From the NCBI RefSeq assembly GCF_018603885.1, contig NZ_JAHGAW010000006.1:1-64000 (forward strand): DNA of 64,000 nucleotides. The letters run 5' to 3'. The position numbers and the translations under genes were made by a program. A model generated the notes under the pieces. That model saw only the letters and a list, made by a program, of their open reading frames with translations. It had not been told where the DNA came from and ran no database searches. Origin of the DNA: Sphingobium nicotianae (lineage in GTDB: Bacteria > Pseudomonadota > Alphaproteobacteria > Sphingomonadales > Sphingomonadaceae). Positions 38,409 through 47,068 of this stretch are shown piece by piece (the first letter of the stretch is position 1; each line of letters begins with the position of its first letter).

Positions 38409-39017
38409 TCAGTTCAAGTCGGTGCCGGCGCCGTCTTCCAGGCTGAGGGTCGCGCTGAAACTCGGCAGAGTGATCGACGCGCCGAACAGCAGGAGCGTGA
38501 TCGGCTGAAACACCACGTTTCGCAGATTGACGGTAACAAGTGGTGAAACGTCCGGCCCGTTCGGGTCGCCGGCATAGCCGAGCCCCGAATAGCCGTAGTC
38601 CACCGTGACGTTCGCCGCCTTGATGTCCGGTTCGAGCTGCGCCATGCGCGCCACGAGCCGGTTGAACGCGTCCCCGTTGCGCGTCATGCCGAACGGGCAG
38701 CTGCCGCCGCTCTTGCACGCGCAGGTCGCCGAATCGCAGCTCACCCCCGGGAAGGCGCTCTCGGGGACCGGGTCGCCCTGTGGGACGCCGTTCGCCGCAT
38801 AGCTGTAGGTGGCGAGGTCGCTGGGCACGAGATCGGTCGCCACCGCGAAGCGCACGCCCATCTGGGTGGCTTTCTCCGCCTCGTTCCAGGTCCACATCAG
38901 CCGGCCGACGTCGATCGCGCCGAAGATGAACAGCAGCAGCAGCGGCAGCACCATCGCGAACTCGGCCGCCGAGGCGCCCGCGCGATCCCGCCAGAAGGCC
39001 CGCAGCGCCCCCCTCAT
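38409..39017 (-). CDS. TadE/TadF-like pseudopilin 2
   Basis: A 202-residue protein with the TadE-type N-terminus RDRAGASAAEFAMVLPLLLL. The prepilin-like Gly-Ala and Glu+5 pattern is followed by a hydrophobic helix. The exported part has a four-Cys cluster (SCDSATCACKSGGSC) near residue 90, probably disulfide-bonded. It is an accessory minor pilin of the Tad system. The ATG overlaps the preceding gene's stop by 4 bp. Confidence 0.88.
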   Translation of the reverse strand: MRGALRAFWRDRAGASAAEFAMVLPLLLLFIFGAIDVGRLMWTWNEAEKATQMGVRFAVATDLVPSDLATYSYAANGVPQGDPVPESAFPGVSCDSATCACKSGGSCPFGMTRNGDAFNRLVARMAQLEPDIKAANVTVDYGYSGLGYAGDPNGPDVSPLVTVNLRNVVFQPITLLLFGASITLPSFSATLSLEDGAGTDLN

Positions 39018-39502
39018 ATGCCCATCACCGGCGACTGGGCCGAGGCCACGAGGTTGAGATCGTTCGCGAAGATCAGCGATCCGAACAGCGCGGTATAGGG
39101 CACGGTCGCGCTGACCGTCACGCGCGGCGCGTCCCCCGCATTGGCGGCATAGATCCCGCTCTCGCCGGAGACGCATGAGACCGCGAGCGTGACCTGCGCG
39201 TCGGTCCAGCCGGCGATCCTCGGCGTCGTGCCGCTCGGTGACCCGGTGCGCGTGACCGCCCTGATCGCGCTCGCCGCCGCGCTGTCGGTCACCGCCGCGC
39301 AGCTATATTTGCCGAACGACTGGCGCCCGGCGAAGCGCGCCCCGTCGCGCACCGCCTTGATCAGGACATGCTCGTTCCAGAAATAATTGCCGGCCTCGAA
39401 CGCGCCGAACATGATGATGATCAGCAGCGGCGTCACCAGCGCCATCTCCGCCGCCGCGGTGCCGCGCCGGTCGCGCAGGAAGGAGGCGAGCAGGCGCGTC
39501 AT
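39014..39502 (-). CDS. tadE: TadE-like pseudopilin 1
   Basis: A 162-residue protein with the TadE signature RRGTAAAEMALVTPLLIIIM near the N-terminus. One membrane helix is followed by a periplasmic domain holding two Cys. It is probably cleaved by CpaA and assembled with Flp. It is coupled by 4-bp overlaps to the genes on both sides. Confidence 0.9.
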   Translation of the reverse strand: MTRLLASFLRDRRGTAAAEMALVTPLLIIIMFGAFEAGNYFWNEHVLIKAVRDGARFAGRQSFGKYSCAAVTDSAAASAIRAVTRTGSPSGTTPRIAGWTDAQVTLAVSCVSGESGIYAANAGDAPRVTVSATVPYTALFGSLIFANDLNLVASAQSPVMGI

Positions 39503-41085
39503 TTGACCAGATACGGCACGTCGCGGCGCACCACCTGGCCGGCCGTGCCCGCGCTGGTGCTCGTGCCGGCCTCGGCGATCACTTCGACATACATTTCGTC
39601 CTTGGACGTGCCGCTCTTGTAGGTGACGGAGCGGCCCAACGAAGGCTCGGTGAGGAAGACGTCGATCCACTTCTGCACGGGCAGGTTGGTGGAATTGCCG
39701 TTGACGCTGTTGGCGGTGCAGTTCACGACCGCGACCGAGAGCCGGCGCCGGTCCGGGTGGGAGCCGCCCGGCGCCATGCCCGGCGTTACGCATTTGGGCG
39801 CGCCGTAGGCATATAACGTGTCGACCGGGCGGCCCGCCGGGTCCAGCACTTTCTGGCCGTTCAGCACCGTGCCGGCATTGTCCATTTCCCACTTGTAGAC
39901 TTCGTAGCGCGAGGCATTGGCCGCCAGATGCGTGCCCGCCATCCAGCCGCTATGGTTGAGACCCTTGTAGTTGACCCGGAAATAGGCGTCGATATCCCAC
40001 ACGCCGTCGCCGATCCGGCTGCCGCCGGTCTGGCCACTGCAGGTGGTGTCGAAGGCGTGGCAGAGATCGCGCGGATAGCCCATCGCAAGCGGATCCTGTG
40101 CGCCGGTGGTCGGCAGGGCGGTGGTGGTCGTCACCGGCGTCGCTGTCTTGCCGTTCTTGCCACCGAGATAATAGCCATAGCCCGTGGCGGCTTCCTGCCA
40201 GCCCTTGTTCTGGACGATACAAGCCTGGTTGCCGGTGGTCTTGTTGTCCTTCACCAGATCCTTGGTGCTGTTGGTCGAGGGCGGGCAGGTGCCGCCGCTG
40301 GGGCAGGAGCTGGAATCGCCCACGTCGAAGCGCGTGTTGAGCGCATCGATCACGGTCTGGCCCATATTGCCCGGATTGGTGCTGACGCCGGTTCCGGGCG
40401 AGCAGTCATAGGGCAGCGACACCCAGCCGATCGCTTTCGCCAGATCGGGCGTGCCGTTGCCGCTGCCGGTCTTGAGGAAGCCGAAATTGCCGGGCGCCCA
40501 GCCGCCGCTGACCAGCTTGAGGCCCTTCCTGAGATAATTGCCCACCGTGAAGGCGGGGTCGGTCGCCTCCGCCGGATTGCAGATCATCAGCGGCGGCACC
40601 TTGCAGATCGCCGATCCCAGCCCCGCCATCGCGATCGCGTCGAGCGATCCGGAGCTGATCGCCCCGACGATCGGCGTCAGCGCATAATGGACTTCCCGGC
40701 CATCGACGGTGACCTTGACGAACCGCGCCGTCGCATCCGCCGTCGTCGCCGTCGTACCTTGATCGGTGTAGAACTCGACCTTCGCCATCGCGACCGAGGG
40801 CTTCGTCCCCGCATCATAGGCCAGCAGCGTCGAGTTGGTGACGAGCGCGCTCGCCGCCGCCGTCGCGCGCGCGATGGCGCCGCTCTTGCCATCGAGCTGC
40901 GTCGCCGCCGCCAGCGCGGCCTGATCCGCCGCATTCTGCAGCTCCGAGTGGAGGCCGGCCATGCGCGCATAGTCGAAGGCGATGCCGCCCACGCCGATCA
41001 GCGCGACCAGGCAGAGCGCCACGGTCGGCGCCACCGCGCCGTCGGTCGATCCATGCAGGGCTCGCAGTCGGGTCGTCAGCGCCAT
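39499..41085 (-). CDS. tadG: TadG-like pilus assembly protein (Tad domain, vWA-like layout)
   Basis: A 528-residue protein with the N-terminal Tad helix (LCLVALIGVGGIAFDYARMA), preceded by a DGAVAPTVA segment. A long exported region follows, rich in Thr, Asn and Gly with several paired Cys. TadG proteins anchor pili to the envelope. The large exported domain shows no clear MIDAS motif by eye. It lies 13 bp downstream of the small lipoprotein gene. Confidence 0.85.
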   Translation of the reverse strand: MALTTRLRALHGSTDGAVAPTVALCLVALIGVGGIAFDYARMAGLHSELQNAADQAALAAATQLDGKSGAIARATAAASALVTNSTLLAYDAGTKPSVAMAKVEFYTDQGTTATTADATARFVKVTVDGREVHYALTPIVGAISSGSLDAIAMAGLGSAICKVPPLMICNPAEATDPAFTVGNYLRKGLKLVSGGWAPGNFGFLKTGSGNGTPDLAKAIGWVSLPYDCSPGTGVSTNPGNMGQTVIDALNTRFDVGDSSSCPSGGTCPPSTNSTKDLVKDNKTTGNQACIVQNKGWQEAATGYGYYLGGKNGKTATPVTTTTALPTTGAQDPLAMGYPRDLCHAFDTTCSGQTGGSRIGDGVWDIDAYFRVNYKGLNHSGWMAGTHLAANASRYEVYKWEMDNAGTVLNGQKVLDPAGRPVDTLYAYGAPKCVTPGMAPGGSHPDRRRLSVAVVNCTANSVNGNSTNLPVQKWIDVFLTEPSLGRSVTYKSGTSKDEMYVEVIAEAGTSTSAGTAGQVVRRDVPYLVK

Positions 41086-41098
41086 CGCATCCTCCCTG

Positions 41099-41392
41099 TT
41101 ACCGCCCGGAACCGCCCGAGTTCGATGCGCCGCCGGAAATGCCGTCGGTCGTGCGGATGCCCTTGGGCGGCTTCACTCTGTCGGTGCGATAGCGCTCGAC
41201 GGCGGCCGCACCCTTCTGGCCCGAATAAGCCGGCTCGGCCCCGTTGGCGGCCGGATCGGGGTCGATCGTCTGCGCCGCCAGATTGGTGCGCACGCTGTCG
41301 CCGAAGCCCGCGTCCATCGGCGTGCAGGCGCCCAGGCACAAGGGCAGGCTCAGGGCGAGGGCAAGCGCGCCGACCTTAATATTCATAGCCAT
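41099..41392 (-). CDS. Small lipoprotein in the Tad operon (CpaD-position)
   Basis: A 97-residue protein with a lipoprotein signal (LPLCLGACTPMDAG). The short mature part contains VERYRTDRVKPPKGIRTTDG. It occupies the place where cpaD normally lies, just after the secretin gene, but is about half as long as CpaD and shows no peptidoglycan-binding domain. The start (ATG 41392) lies 16 bp inside the end of cpaC. Confidence 0.72.
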   Translation of the reverse strand: MAMNIKVGALALALSLPLCLGACTPMDAGFGDSVRTNLAAQTIDPDPAANGAEPAYSGQKGAAAVERYRTDRVKPPKGIRTTDGISGGASNSGGSGR

Positions 41393-42830
41393 CACGCTTC
41401 TCCTTGGCCTTCTTGCTGTCGCTCGCCGGCGCAGTCGCGCCTTCGGGCGCGGGCAGCACCGGCACCGCCCCGTCGGTCCGCCCCATCAGGAACAGGTCGC
41501 CTTCCCGCGCATCCTTGACCCGATCGGTCGGCAGCGAGATCTGCGCGGGCTTCACCGGCTTCACCAGATGCGGGATGACGACGATCACCAGCTCGGTCTC
41601 GCCGCGCTGGAAGCCCGTCGAGCGGAACAGCGTGCCCAGAATGGGCAGCGATCCCAGGATCGGCAATTGCCGCACCGTCGTGCCGAAATCCTTCTGCATC
41701 AGGCCGGCGATGGCGAAGGCCTCGCCGTCGTGCAGCTCCAGCACCGTGCTTGCCCGCCGCGTGCGCAGGCCGGGGATGGAGAGGCCGTTGATCTGCACCG
41801 AGGAACTCTGGTCGATCGCGCTGACTTCCGGCTCGACCGCCAGGCTGATCACCTTGTCGGCCAGCACCGTCGGTGTGAAGGCCAGGCTGACGCCGAACGG
41901 CTTGAACTCGACCGTCACCTGTGCGGCGCCGCCACTGCTATTGCCGTTCTGCACCACCGGAATCGGGAATTCGCCGCCCGCCAGGAAGGAGGCGGTCTCG
42001 CCCGAGAGGGCGATCAGCGTCGGCTGAGCCAGCGTCTTGACCAGCCCCTTGCTCTCGAGAGCATCCAGCGTGCCTTCGATGCCGACACCGCCGATATTGA
42101 AGAGCTGGCGGAACACGCCGAACGTGTCGGTCACCGCAGTGCGCTGCATGACGCCCACGCCGGTATCCTTGTCCGGCACGAGCTGGGCGCCATTGCCGAA
42201 CACGCCGTCGAACCGGCCGCTCTGGCTGTTCAGGAAGGCGCCGATGCCCAGCTTCTTGGCGGTGTCGCGCTGCACTTCGGAGAAGCGCACTTCCAGCATC
42301 ACCTGCTGGCTCGCGCCCAGCGACACCATGTTGACCACCTTGTCGCCCGAATAGGTCTTGGCGAGCTGGACGGCCCGGTCGATCGCGGGCGCGCTGGAGG
42401 CGACACCGGTGAGGACGATCGCGTCGTTGGAGATGCTCGCGCCGATCTTCTCGCCCGGCAGCAGCTCGCCGATCTGGCGACGCAGCGAGACGATGTCCGG
42501 CCCGACCGCGACATCGACAACCGCCATCACATGGTCCGCCTTGTCGAACACGGTGAGGCTGGTCGTGCCGATCTTCTTGCCGAGCACATAGATGCTCTTG
42601 GTGGTGATCGGCATGACGTCGGCCACCTCGGCATTGCCCACCATCACCCGGCCGACCGGCTGGTCGACCGTCAGCATCTGGCTCTTGTTCAGCGGCACGT
42701 CGAGCTGGCCGGCGCTGACGCCGGAGGCGGCATCCTGCCATGACGGCGGGGGGGCCGCCATGGCAGAGCCGGGAAGCCCCGTGAGGAGGACGGCACAGAC
42801 CATGCTGACCAACGTGGGAAACGCTTGCAT
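41376..42830 (-). CDS. cpaC: Tad pilus secretin CpaC/RcpA
   Basis: A 484-residue outer-membrane secretin. It has a signal peptide (ending GSAMAAPPP) and an N-terminal domain with VMVGNAEVADVMPIT. The BON-like region SISNDAIVLTGVASSAPAID is followed by the secretin core (LVKTLAQPTLIALSGETASF; LPILGSLPILGTLFRS). It forms the channel for Flp pili. The ATG at 42830 lies 4 bp after cpaB; a GTG at 42851 would overlap cpaB. Confidence 0.93.
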   Translation of the reverse strand: MQAFPTLVSMVCAVLLTGLPGSAMAAPPPSWQDAASGVSAGQLDVPLNKSQMLTVDQPVGRVMVGNAEVADVMPITTKSIYVLGKKIGTTSLTVFDKADHVMAVVDVAVGPDIVSLRRQIGELLPGEKIGASISNDAIVLTGVASSAPAIDRAVQLAKTYSGDKVVNMVSLGASQQVMLEVRFSEVQRDTAKKLGIGAFLNSQSGRFDGVFGNGAQLVPDKDTGVGVMQRTAVTDTFGVFRQLFNIGGVGIEGTLDALESKGLVKTLAQPTLIALSGETASFLAGGEFPIPVVQNGNSSGGAAQVTVEFKPFGVSLAFTPTVLADKVISLAVEPEVSAIDQSSSVQINGLSIPGLRTRRASTVLELHDGEAFAIAGLMQKDFGTTVRQLPILGSLPILGTLFRSTGFQRGETELVIVVIPHLVKPVKPAQISLPTDRVKDAREGDLFLMGRTDGAVPVLPAPEGATAPASDSKKAKEKRDGYEY

Positions 42831-42834
42831 GTCC

Positions 42835-43782
42835 TTAATTGCCGCCGTCACGGGACACCTCGACCTTGGAAATGGAAAGACCCTTGCCCACGATCACGGC
42901 CGGGCCGCTCGGCCGCGCCGGCGCGGCCGCACGCGGTGCGGCAGGCGCCCGGTGATAGGCCGGCGCCGCCGCCGCAGCGGGGGCAGGAGTGTAGTAGGGA
43001 TAGCCGCCCGATCCGAGATCGGCGACCGTCACGGTCCGCGTCTCGGCCGGCTTGCGGTCCGCGACATTGCGCAGGGAGAGAGAAAGCTGGCCGATCTGGC
43101 CGGCCAGCGCGATCTTCTGCGCCTGAATGGGGTCGACTTCCAGGGTCACCGTCTTGCTGACCTGCGGGTCCTTGCTGGCGTCGTTGGCATTCTGGTCGGT
43201 CGCGATGACGCGCACATTCTCGACGATCGTGTCGGTGATCTGCTCGGCGGCGCTGGCGCCACTGGCCGGCGGCTGCCGCGTCAGCAACACGTCGACGCTG
43301 TCGCCCGGCGCGACGAACCCGCCAACGCCCGAGGCTTCGTTGACCCGGATCGCGACGGCGCGCTTGTCGCGCGACAGCGTCGCGGAAATGACGGCGCGGC
43401 CACCGGGGCCGGAGATCATCGGGCGCAGCACCGGCACGCCCGCCTCGATGGGGCGCAGCGTGACGCGTGGCCCGGCGGGATCGGAGAGCAGCGCGCGAAT
43501 ATCGTTGAAGGAGCCCTCGGGGACCGACGAAGACGGCCATTGCACGACCTTGAGCTTGTCGGCGGTGATCTGGTCGCCATAGTTCAGCGGAACGCGCGCG
43601 GCGACGATGGTCGCTAGATTTAAATCCTCGGCAATCTTTTCGTTGTGTCTCGCAACACCCGTAAAATAACTATTTGCAAGATATACGGCAAAGACGCCCA
43701 TCAGGAGCGCAATGAGAAGAATTACAAAGTTACGTTGATTCGACAACGTACGCGCTCCCGAAGAAACCGAAGAGACTGCCAC
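42835..43782 (-). CDS. cpaB: Flp pilus assembly protein CpaB/RcpC (SAF domain)
   Basis: A 315-residue protein with one N-terminal membrane helix (about residues 17-37) and a SAF domain (VAARVPLNYGDQITADKL). The RcpC domain contains VNEASGVGGFVAPGDSVDVL. Family members help the secretin fold or anchor it to peptidoglycan. The C-terminus is Ala/Pro-rich. The start is a GTG at 43782, which lies 50 bp downstream of the pilin gene. Confidence 0.92.
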   Translation of the reverse strand: MAVSSVSSGARTLSNQRNFVILLIALLMGVFAVYLANSYFTGVARHNEKIAEDLNLATIVAARVPLNYGDQITADKLKVVQWPSSSVPEGSFNDIRALLSDPAGPRVTLRPIEAGVPVLRPMISGPGGRAVISATLSRDKRAVAIRVNEASGVGGFVAPGDSVDVLLTRQPPASGASAAEQITDTIVENVRVIATDQNANDASKDPQVSKTVTLEVDPIQAQKIALAGQIGQLSLSLRNVADRKPAETRTVTVADLGSGGYPYYTPAPAAAAAPAYHRAPAAPRAAAPARPSGPAVIVGKGLSISKVEVSRDGGN

Positions 43783-43832
43783 GCCGATCGCTGTTGGCTC
43801 GGACCGTGGCAGCCTTCGAGGTCAGATCGAAC

Positions 43833-44012
43833 TTACTGAACTTCGTGGGCGGTGATGAAAGTACCCGCGGCCGTCAGTGCGTCGCTAATGCCACTGCCAA
43901 GTGCGCCAGCGCCGACAACGATGGCGGTGCCAATGACGCCGAGGATCAGCGCATACTCGGCAGCGGCAGCGCCTGTCTGGTCGTACAGAAAGGTCTTGAT
44001 GAATGTCTTCAT
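43833..44012 (-). CDS. Flp family type IVb pilin
   Basis: A 59-residue prepilin, the main pilus subunit. The leader MKTFIKTFLYDQTG ends in the Gly cleaved by CpaA. The mature pilin (45 residues) starts AAAAEYALILGVIGTAIVV, with Glu+5 and Tyr+6 as in all Flp pilins. The ATG at 44012 is chosen because the leader then has the usual length. It heads the Tad operon, and the long AT-rich region upstream should hold its promoter. Confidence 0.95.
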   Translation of the reverse strand: MKTFIKTFLYDQTGAAAAEYALILGVIGTAIVVGAGALGSGISDALTAAGTFITAHEVQ

Positions 44013-44606
44013 GATTAAGTTCCCATGCAACAAATTGAGCTTGAACCCATTTCATGCTCATTTCTCGCCCACCTGAGAAATTTATTACGAAAGCTCTGCA
44101 ACCCACGTTTCAGTCCGGGTTTTTCAACCCTTTCGCAGCCCTCCTCAGGGAACGCATTGAAAAGAAACCATTATCGCCTGTTAGTCAATTTTTAACTTTC
44201 TGAGTATTTTCAATAGCTTGTGAAAACGGTTCGTTAACCATGTAAAATGATATTTCTAAGTAAAAACACGTACCGCTATAATACCTTAAGTCAGGTTTTA
44301 ACCAAATTTGATAAATAATTCGTTATATAACCTTCGTTTATTCATCCGCGCGGAAATGCGTCATCAATCTGAATTTTCGGGCATTTTTCCGACATGGCGG
44401 AATTCGCGCCGTGCGCGCTGCGGCCCCGGCGAAAATGGTTCCCGGCAATGAGTTCAGCCGTGCGAATCGGCGGCCGAGTCGAGCAAATCGGGGAGCCTCA
44501 TGCGCTTTCGGCCAAATCCTGTGTCATTCAGGCACATTAACCCCTTCAAGAGACGTTAACGGTCTTTCGTTAGGTCTTGGCCGGTCCGCAGCGCGAGAGT
44601 ATCGTC
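44013..44606. other. 594-bp AT-rich divergent promoter region between the Flp pilin and DUF2569 genes
   Basis: No gene is supported here. The stretch from about 44150 to 44350 is far more AT-rich than the rest of the window. It has several TTAA-type half-sites (44181-44196, 44231-44236, 44286-44301). It probably holds the pilus promoter on the minus strand and the DUF2569 promoter on the plus strand. Confidence 0.7.
44181..44196. promoter_or_regulatory. Candidate CtrA-binding site upstream of the Flp pilin
   Basis: TTAG-N7-TTAAC differs by one base from the CtrA consensus TTAA-N7-TTAAC. It lies about 170 bp upstream of the pilin ATG. A second near-site (TTAA-N8-TTAAC) begins at 44286. In Caulobacter pilA is activated by CtrA, which makes the placement plausible, but AT-rich DNA yields such matches by chance. 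Confidence 0.4.
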
Positions 44607-45389
44607 ATGGTCGAGATGGCAGCATTCCGTAACGGCAGCTTCGCGCGGGTCATGCGCTTGCGGTCCCTCCGCGCGATTGTCGCCGTGGAGCGCCATGTCG
44701 GCCTGATCGCCGCCGCCTGGGCGCTGGTCCTCGGCGTCGTCGTCATCCGGCGGCTGGAAGTTCTCGCCGTCGCGCCCTCCTGGTCCAGTCTCGCCGCGCA
44801 TCTCGCCCTCATCGTCTCGCCGGCGCTCGGTCTCGTGCTGGCCGCCCGTTTCTTCCCGCGCCATGCCCTCGTCGCGCTGCCCGAGATCGTGCTGGCCCGC
44901 ATCGGCCGGTGGCGCCGGGTCGATCCGCTGACCGCGCAGAGCCATCCCAGCTTCGGGGCGAGCGGCCTGATGGCGGGTCTCGCCATCGGCCTTTTGATCA
45001 ACGTCGCGATGCGCACCGGCGAGTTCATGATTGGAGTCCCCGCGATCGCCAGCGTCGGGCCGGGCTGGGCGCGCATGCTGTTCTTTTCGCTCGCGGCCGA
45101 TTGCGTGCTGTTCAATCTTCTCTATGCGGCGGCGTTCGTGCTGGCGGTGCGTCACGTGCCCTGGTTCCCGCGCGTCCTGCTGCTGATCTGGACGATGGAC
45201 GTCGCCTCGCAGCTCGTCATCGCACAGCTGCTCGGCGATCAGGCGCTGCCGGCCCCCGTCGCGCGCGGGCTAGTATTGGTACTGACGGGCAATATCCAGA
45301 AGACCATGCTCAGCATGGCGCTGTGGCTGCCTTACCTGCTGCTGTCGGAGCGGGTGAACGTCACCTATCGCCGCCGCGTCCGCCGTTAG
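44607..45389 (+). CDS. DUF2569 family membrane protein
   Basis: A 260-residue protein. About six hydrophobic helices are visible, including LIAAAWALVLGVVVI and GLMAGLAIGLLINVAM. The ending MALWLPYLLLSERVNVTYRR resembles the DUF2569 consensus end. The family has no known function. The ATG at 44607 is used; an in-frame TTG at 44577 would add ten residues. It is divergent from the Flp pilin gene. Confidence 0.75.
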   Translation: MVEMAAFRNGSFARVMRLRSLRAIVAVERHVGLIAAAWALVLGVVVIRRLEVLAVAPSWSSLAAHLALIVSPALGLVLAARFFPRHALVALPEIVLARIGRWRRVDPLTAQSHPSFGASGLMAGLAIGLLINVAMRTGEFMIGVPAIASVGPGWARMLFFSLAADCVLFNLLYAAAFVLAVRHVPWFPRVLLLIWTMDVASQLVIAQLLGDQALPAPVARGLVLVLTGNIQKTMLSMALWLPYLLLSERVNVTYRRRVRR

Positions 45390-45491
45390 CGGGCCTGTCC
45401 CGTTATCTGGTGGAGGAGGGCGAGCACGTGGGATTTGCTCGCCCTCCGGAGCGCGTCGTGGGAACGCGCCCGTTTTGGTTCTGGTGGTGGG

Positions 45492-45677
45492 TCAGACCTG
45501 GATGTCGCGCCGGGTCAGTTCGTCGCGGATGGCCGCTTCCGCCGGCGTCGGATGGTCCTGGTCGGCCGCATTGAACCACAGTTCGACCAGATCGGTGTCG
45601 GACAGCAGCGCGAATGCCGCATCGTTCCCCGTCGTCAGATATGCCCGCCCATCCTTCACACGGATGTTGTCGGCGAT
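45492..45677 (-). CDS. Candidate small gene without an ATG (possible ATC start) or decayed gene
   Basis: The minus-strand frame has strong GC3 coding bias and reads DGRAYLTTGNDAAFALLSD, then LVELWFNAADQDHPTPAEAA, ending RDIQV before a TGA. No ATG is in frame. An ATC at 45677 follows a strong purine-rich AGGGGGGGTAAG sequence, giving 61 residues; a GTG at 45659 would give 55. The frame stays open further upstream with weaker coding character, so it could also be the 3' end of a decayed gene. The function is unknown. Confidence 0.4.
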   Translation of the reverse strand: MADNIRVKDGRAYLTTGNDAAFALLSDTDLVELWFNAADQDHPTPAEAAIRDELTRRDIQV

Positions 45678-46217
45678 CTTACCCCCCCTGACAATCCCCC
45701 AACCGATATATCCGCTAGGGTGTAGGTTCAGTCCAAAATGAGAAAATGCGCCGGCGAGTTGGGGAAGTCGTTGTTCTAAGCGGCGTGGATAATTCCAGCT
45801 AGCGCCCGGTCTCTTTGATGAGGCAGATCTGGTCGTTGGAAGGCGGGGTTCGGGCGGGAAAGGGCCATGAGGCCATCTCCCTCTACAGGAGCAGAGCGCA
45901 GCGCTGCCCGTCCCTTGCGCAGTGGCGAAATCGGGGCTGTCCTACTTGACTGGGTTAAAGCAAGAAGACTCGGGGCATGCGATCCCCGGGGCTCTTTCTC
46001 ATCATGAACAAAGCAGCACGCAGGCAAGCGCTTGGCCTGTATCGTTGCTGATAGTGTGACCAAAGATGGGTTGCCAGGAATGACGGTTCGAATGTGCGGG
46101 GGTGTAAGATCAGTGTTAATTTCGGGATAACTCATGAGCGCGAGATCGCGTTAGCGATGACGCTCTAAACCTTTGTCATGGGGATGCGGAACGGCTCGTG
46201 GGGGCGAGGAGCGGATC
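45678..46217. other. 540-bp intergenic region with no supported gene
   Basis: All frames either lack starts or have weak coding character. A GC-rich inverted segment (GGGGCATGCGATCCCC, about 45974-45989) followed by TCTTTCTC could be a weak terminator. The region just before 46218 contains GAGGAG, which serves the next gene. Confidence 0.5.
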
Positions 46218-46685
46218 GTGTCAGAGAAGATTGACGGAGAGGTGAAACGATCGGTGCCGCAACCGGAAGACGTGACGATCACGGGGGCGGATTGGGAAGC
46301 GGCGCGGCGTTTCTGGTACAGCACCGACTGCCTGCTCTATGGCAGCCTGCCCTATCAAGCCCTGCGCGTGCGCGAGGTTCTGGACAGAAACCCGGACCAG
46401 GACAAGCTGACATGCGCCTTCGCCTCCTATCGCGCATCGGTGGAGCGAGCGGCCCTGTTGCAGGGCGCCCGTCTGGCGCTGCGGGCCGCCGCCAAGGTGG
46501 CCGAGCGATCCATCGCCCGGCGGGATGCCCGCCTGCCGTACCGAGCGAGCGCGAGCGACATCGAAACCGCCATCCTCGCGTTGCTGCCGGAAGAGGCGGA
46601 AGAGGCCGGCATGGAACAGTGGCTCGCCAATCTTGAAGAGGAGGCGGACCGGACCGAGCATTCGTCAACCGTGCGCTTTGCCTGA
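46218..46685 (+). CDS. Hypothetical helical protein
   Basis: A 155-residue, mostly helical cytoplasmic protein with no recognised domain. It contains DWEAARRFWYSTDCLLYGS near residue 25. A Glu-rich C-terminus follows (LPEEAEEAGMEQWLANLEEE). The start is a GTG at 46218 with GAGGAG 8 bp upstream. GC3 bias supports coding. It lies 74 bp upstream of another small helical protein gene, with which it may form an operon. Confidence 0.65.
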   Translation: MSEKIDGEVKRSVPQPEDVTITGADWEAARRFWYSTDCLLYGSLPYQALRVREVLDRNPDQDKLTCAFASYRASVERAALLQGARLALRAAAKVAERSIARRDARLPYRASASDIETAILALLPEEAEEAGMEQWLANLEEEADRTEHSSTVRFA

Positions 46686-46759
46686 GCGGCCGCGCCCAAG
46701 CCAGCCTTGCCCATTCACTCTATGGAGCGTGCCTTCACCGGCGCGAACGATGTGGAATC

Positions 46760-47038
46760 ATGATTGAAGCCCGGTCAGCGAGCAGCGAGCATCCCAATGA
46801 TCCCGATGTCGCGCACATGGTCCGCGCCTTCGCCCGCCCGGCGACGCGAGGCGACCTGTTCCGGCTCGTCCTCGACATGCAGGCCGTCGTGGAATCGCTC
46901 GTGCAGTTCGAAACGGCCTTCCTGCGCCGGGATTCCGACAGCATCCGGGCGGCCTCGATGAGCGCGGAGCGCGCGCTCGGCATGCAGCTCCAGCGGATCG
47001 AGGAAGCGCTGGAGGAATGGAAGAACTCCGTCCCCTGA
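46760..47038 (+). CDS. Small helical protein of unknown function
   Basis: A 92-residue protein predicted to be two or three helices. It includes HMVRAFARPATRGDLFRLVL and an ending ALGMQLQRIEEALEEWKNS that could form a coiled coil. No family is recognised. It converges on the hybrid kinase gene, 30 bp away. Confidence 0.6.
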   Translation: MIEARSASSEHPNDPDVAHMVRAFARPATRGDLFRLVLDMQAVVESLVQFETAFLRRDSDSIRAASMSAERALGMQLQRIEEALEEWKNSVP

Positions 47039-47068
47039 CGGATCGCCAGGGAGGCACAGCGAGACCGG

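Noticed and set aside
44411..44632. Plus-strand 73-codon frame in the pilus promoter region
   Set aside because: No ribosome-binding site, Arg/Ala/Ser-rich sequence without similarity, and it overlaps the start of the DUF2569 gene.
45776..46135. Minus-strand 119-codon frame in the long intergenic region
   Set aside because: Codon use is unlike the neighbours, there is no ribosome-binding site, and the composition looks random.
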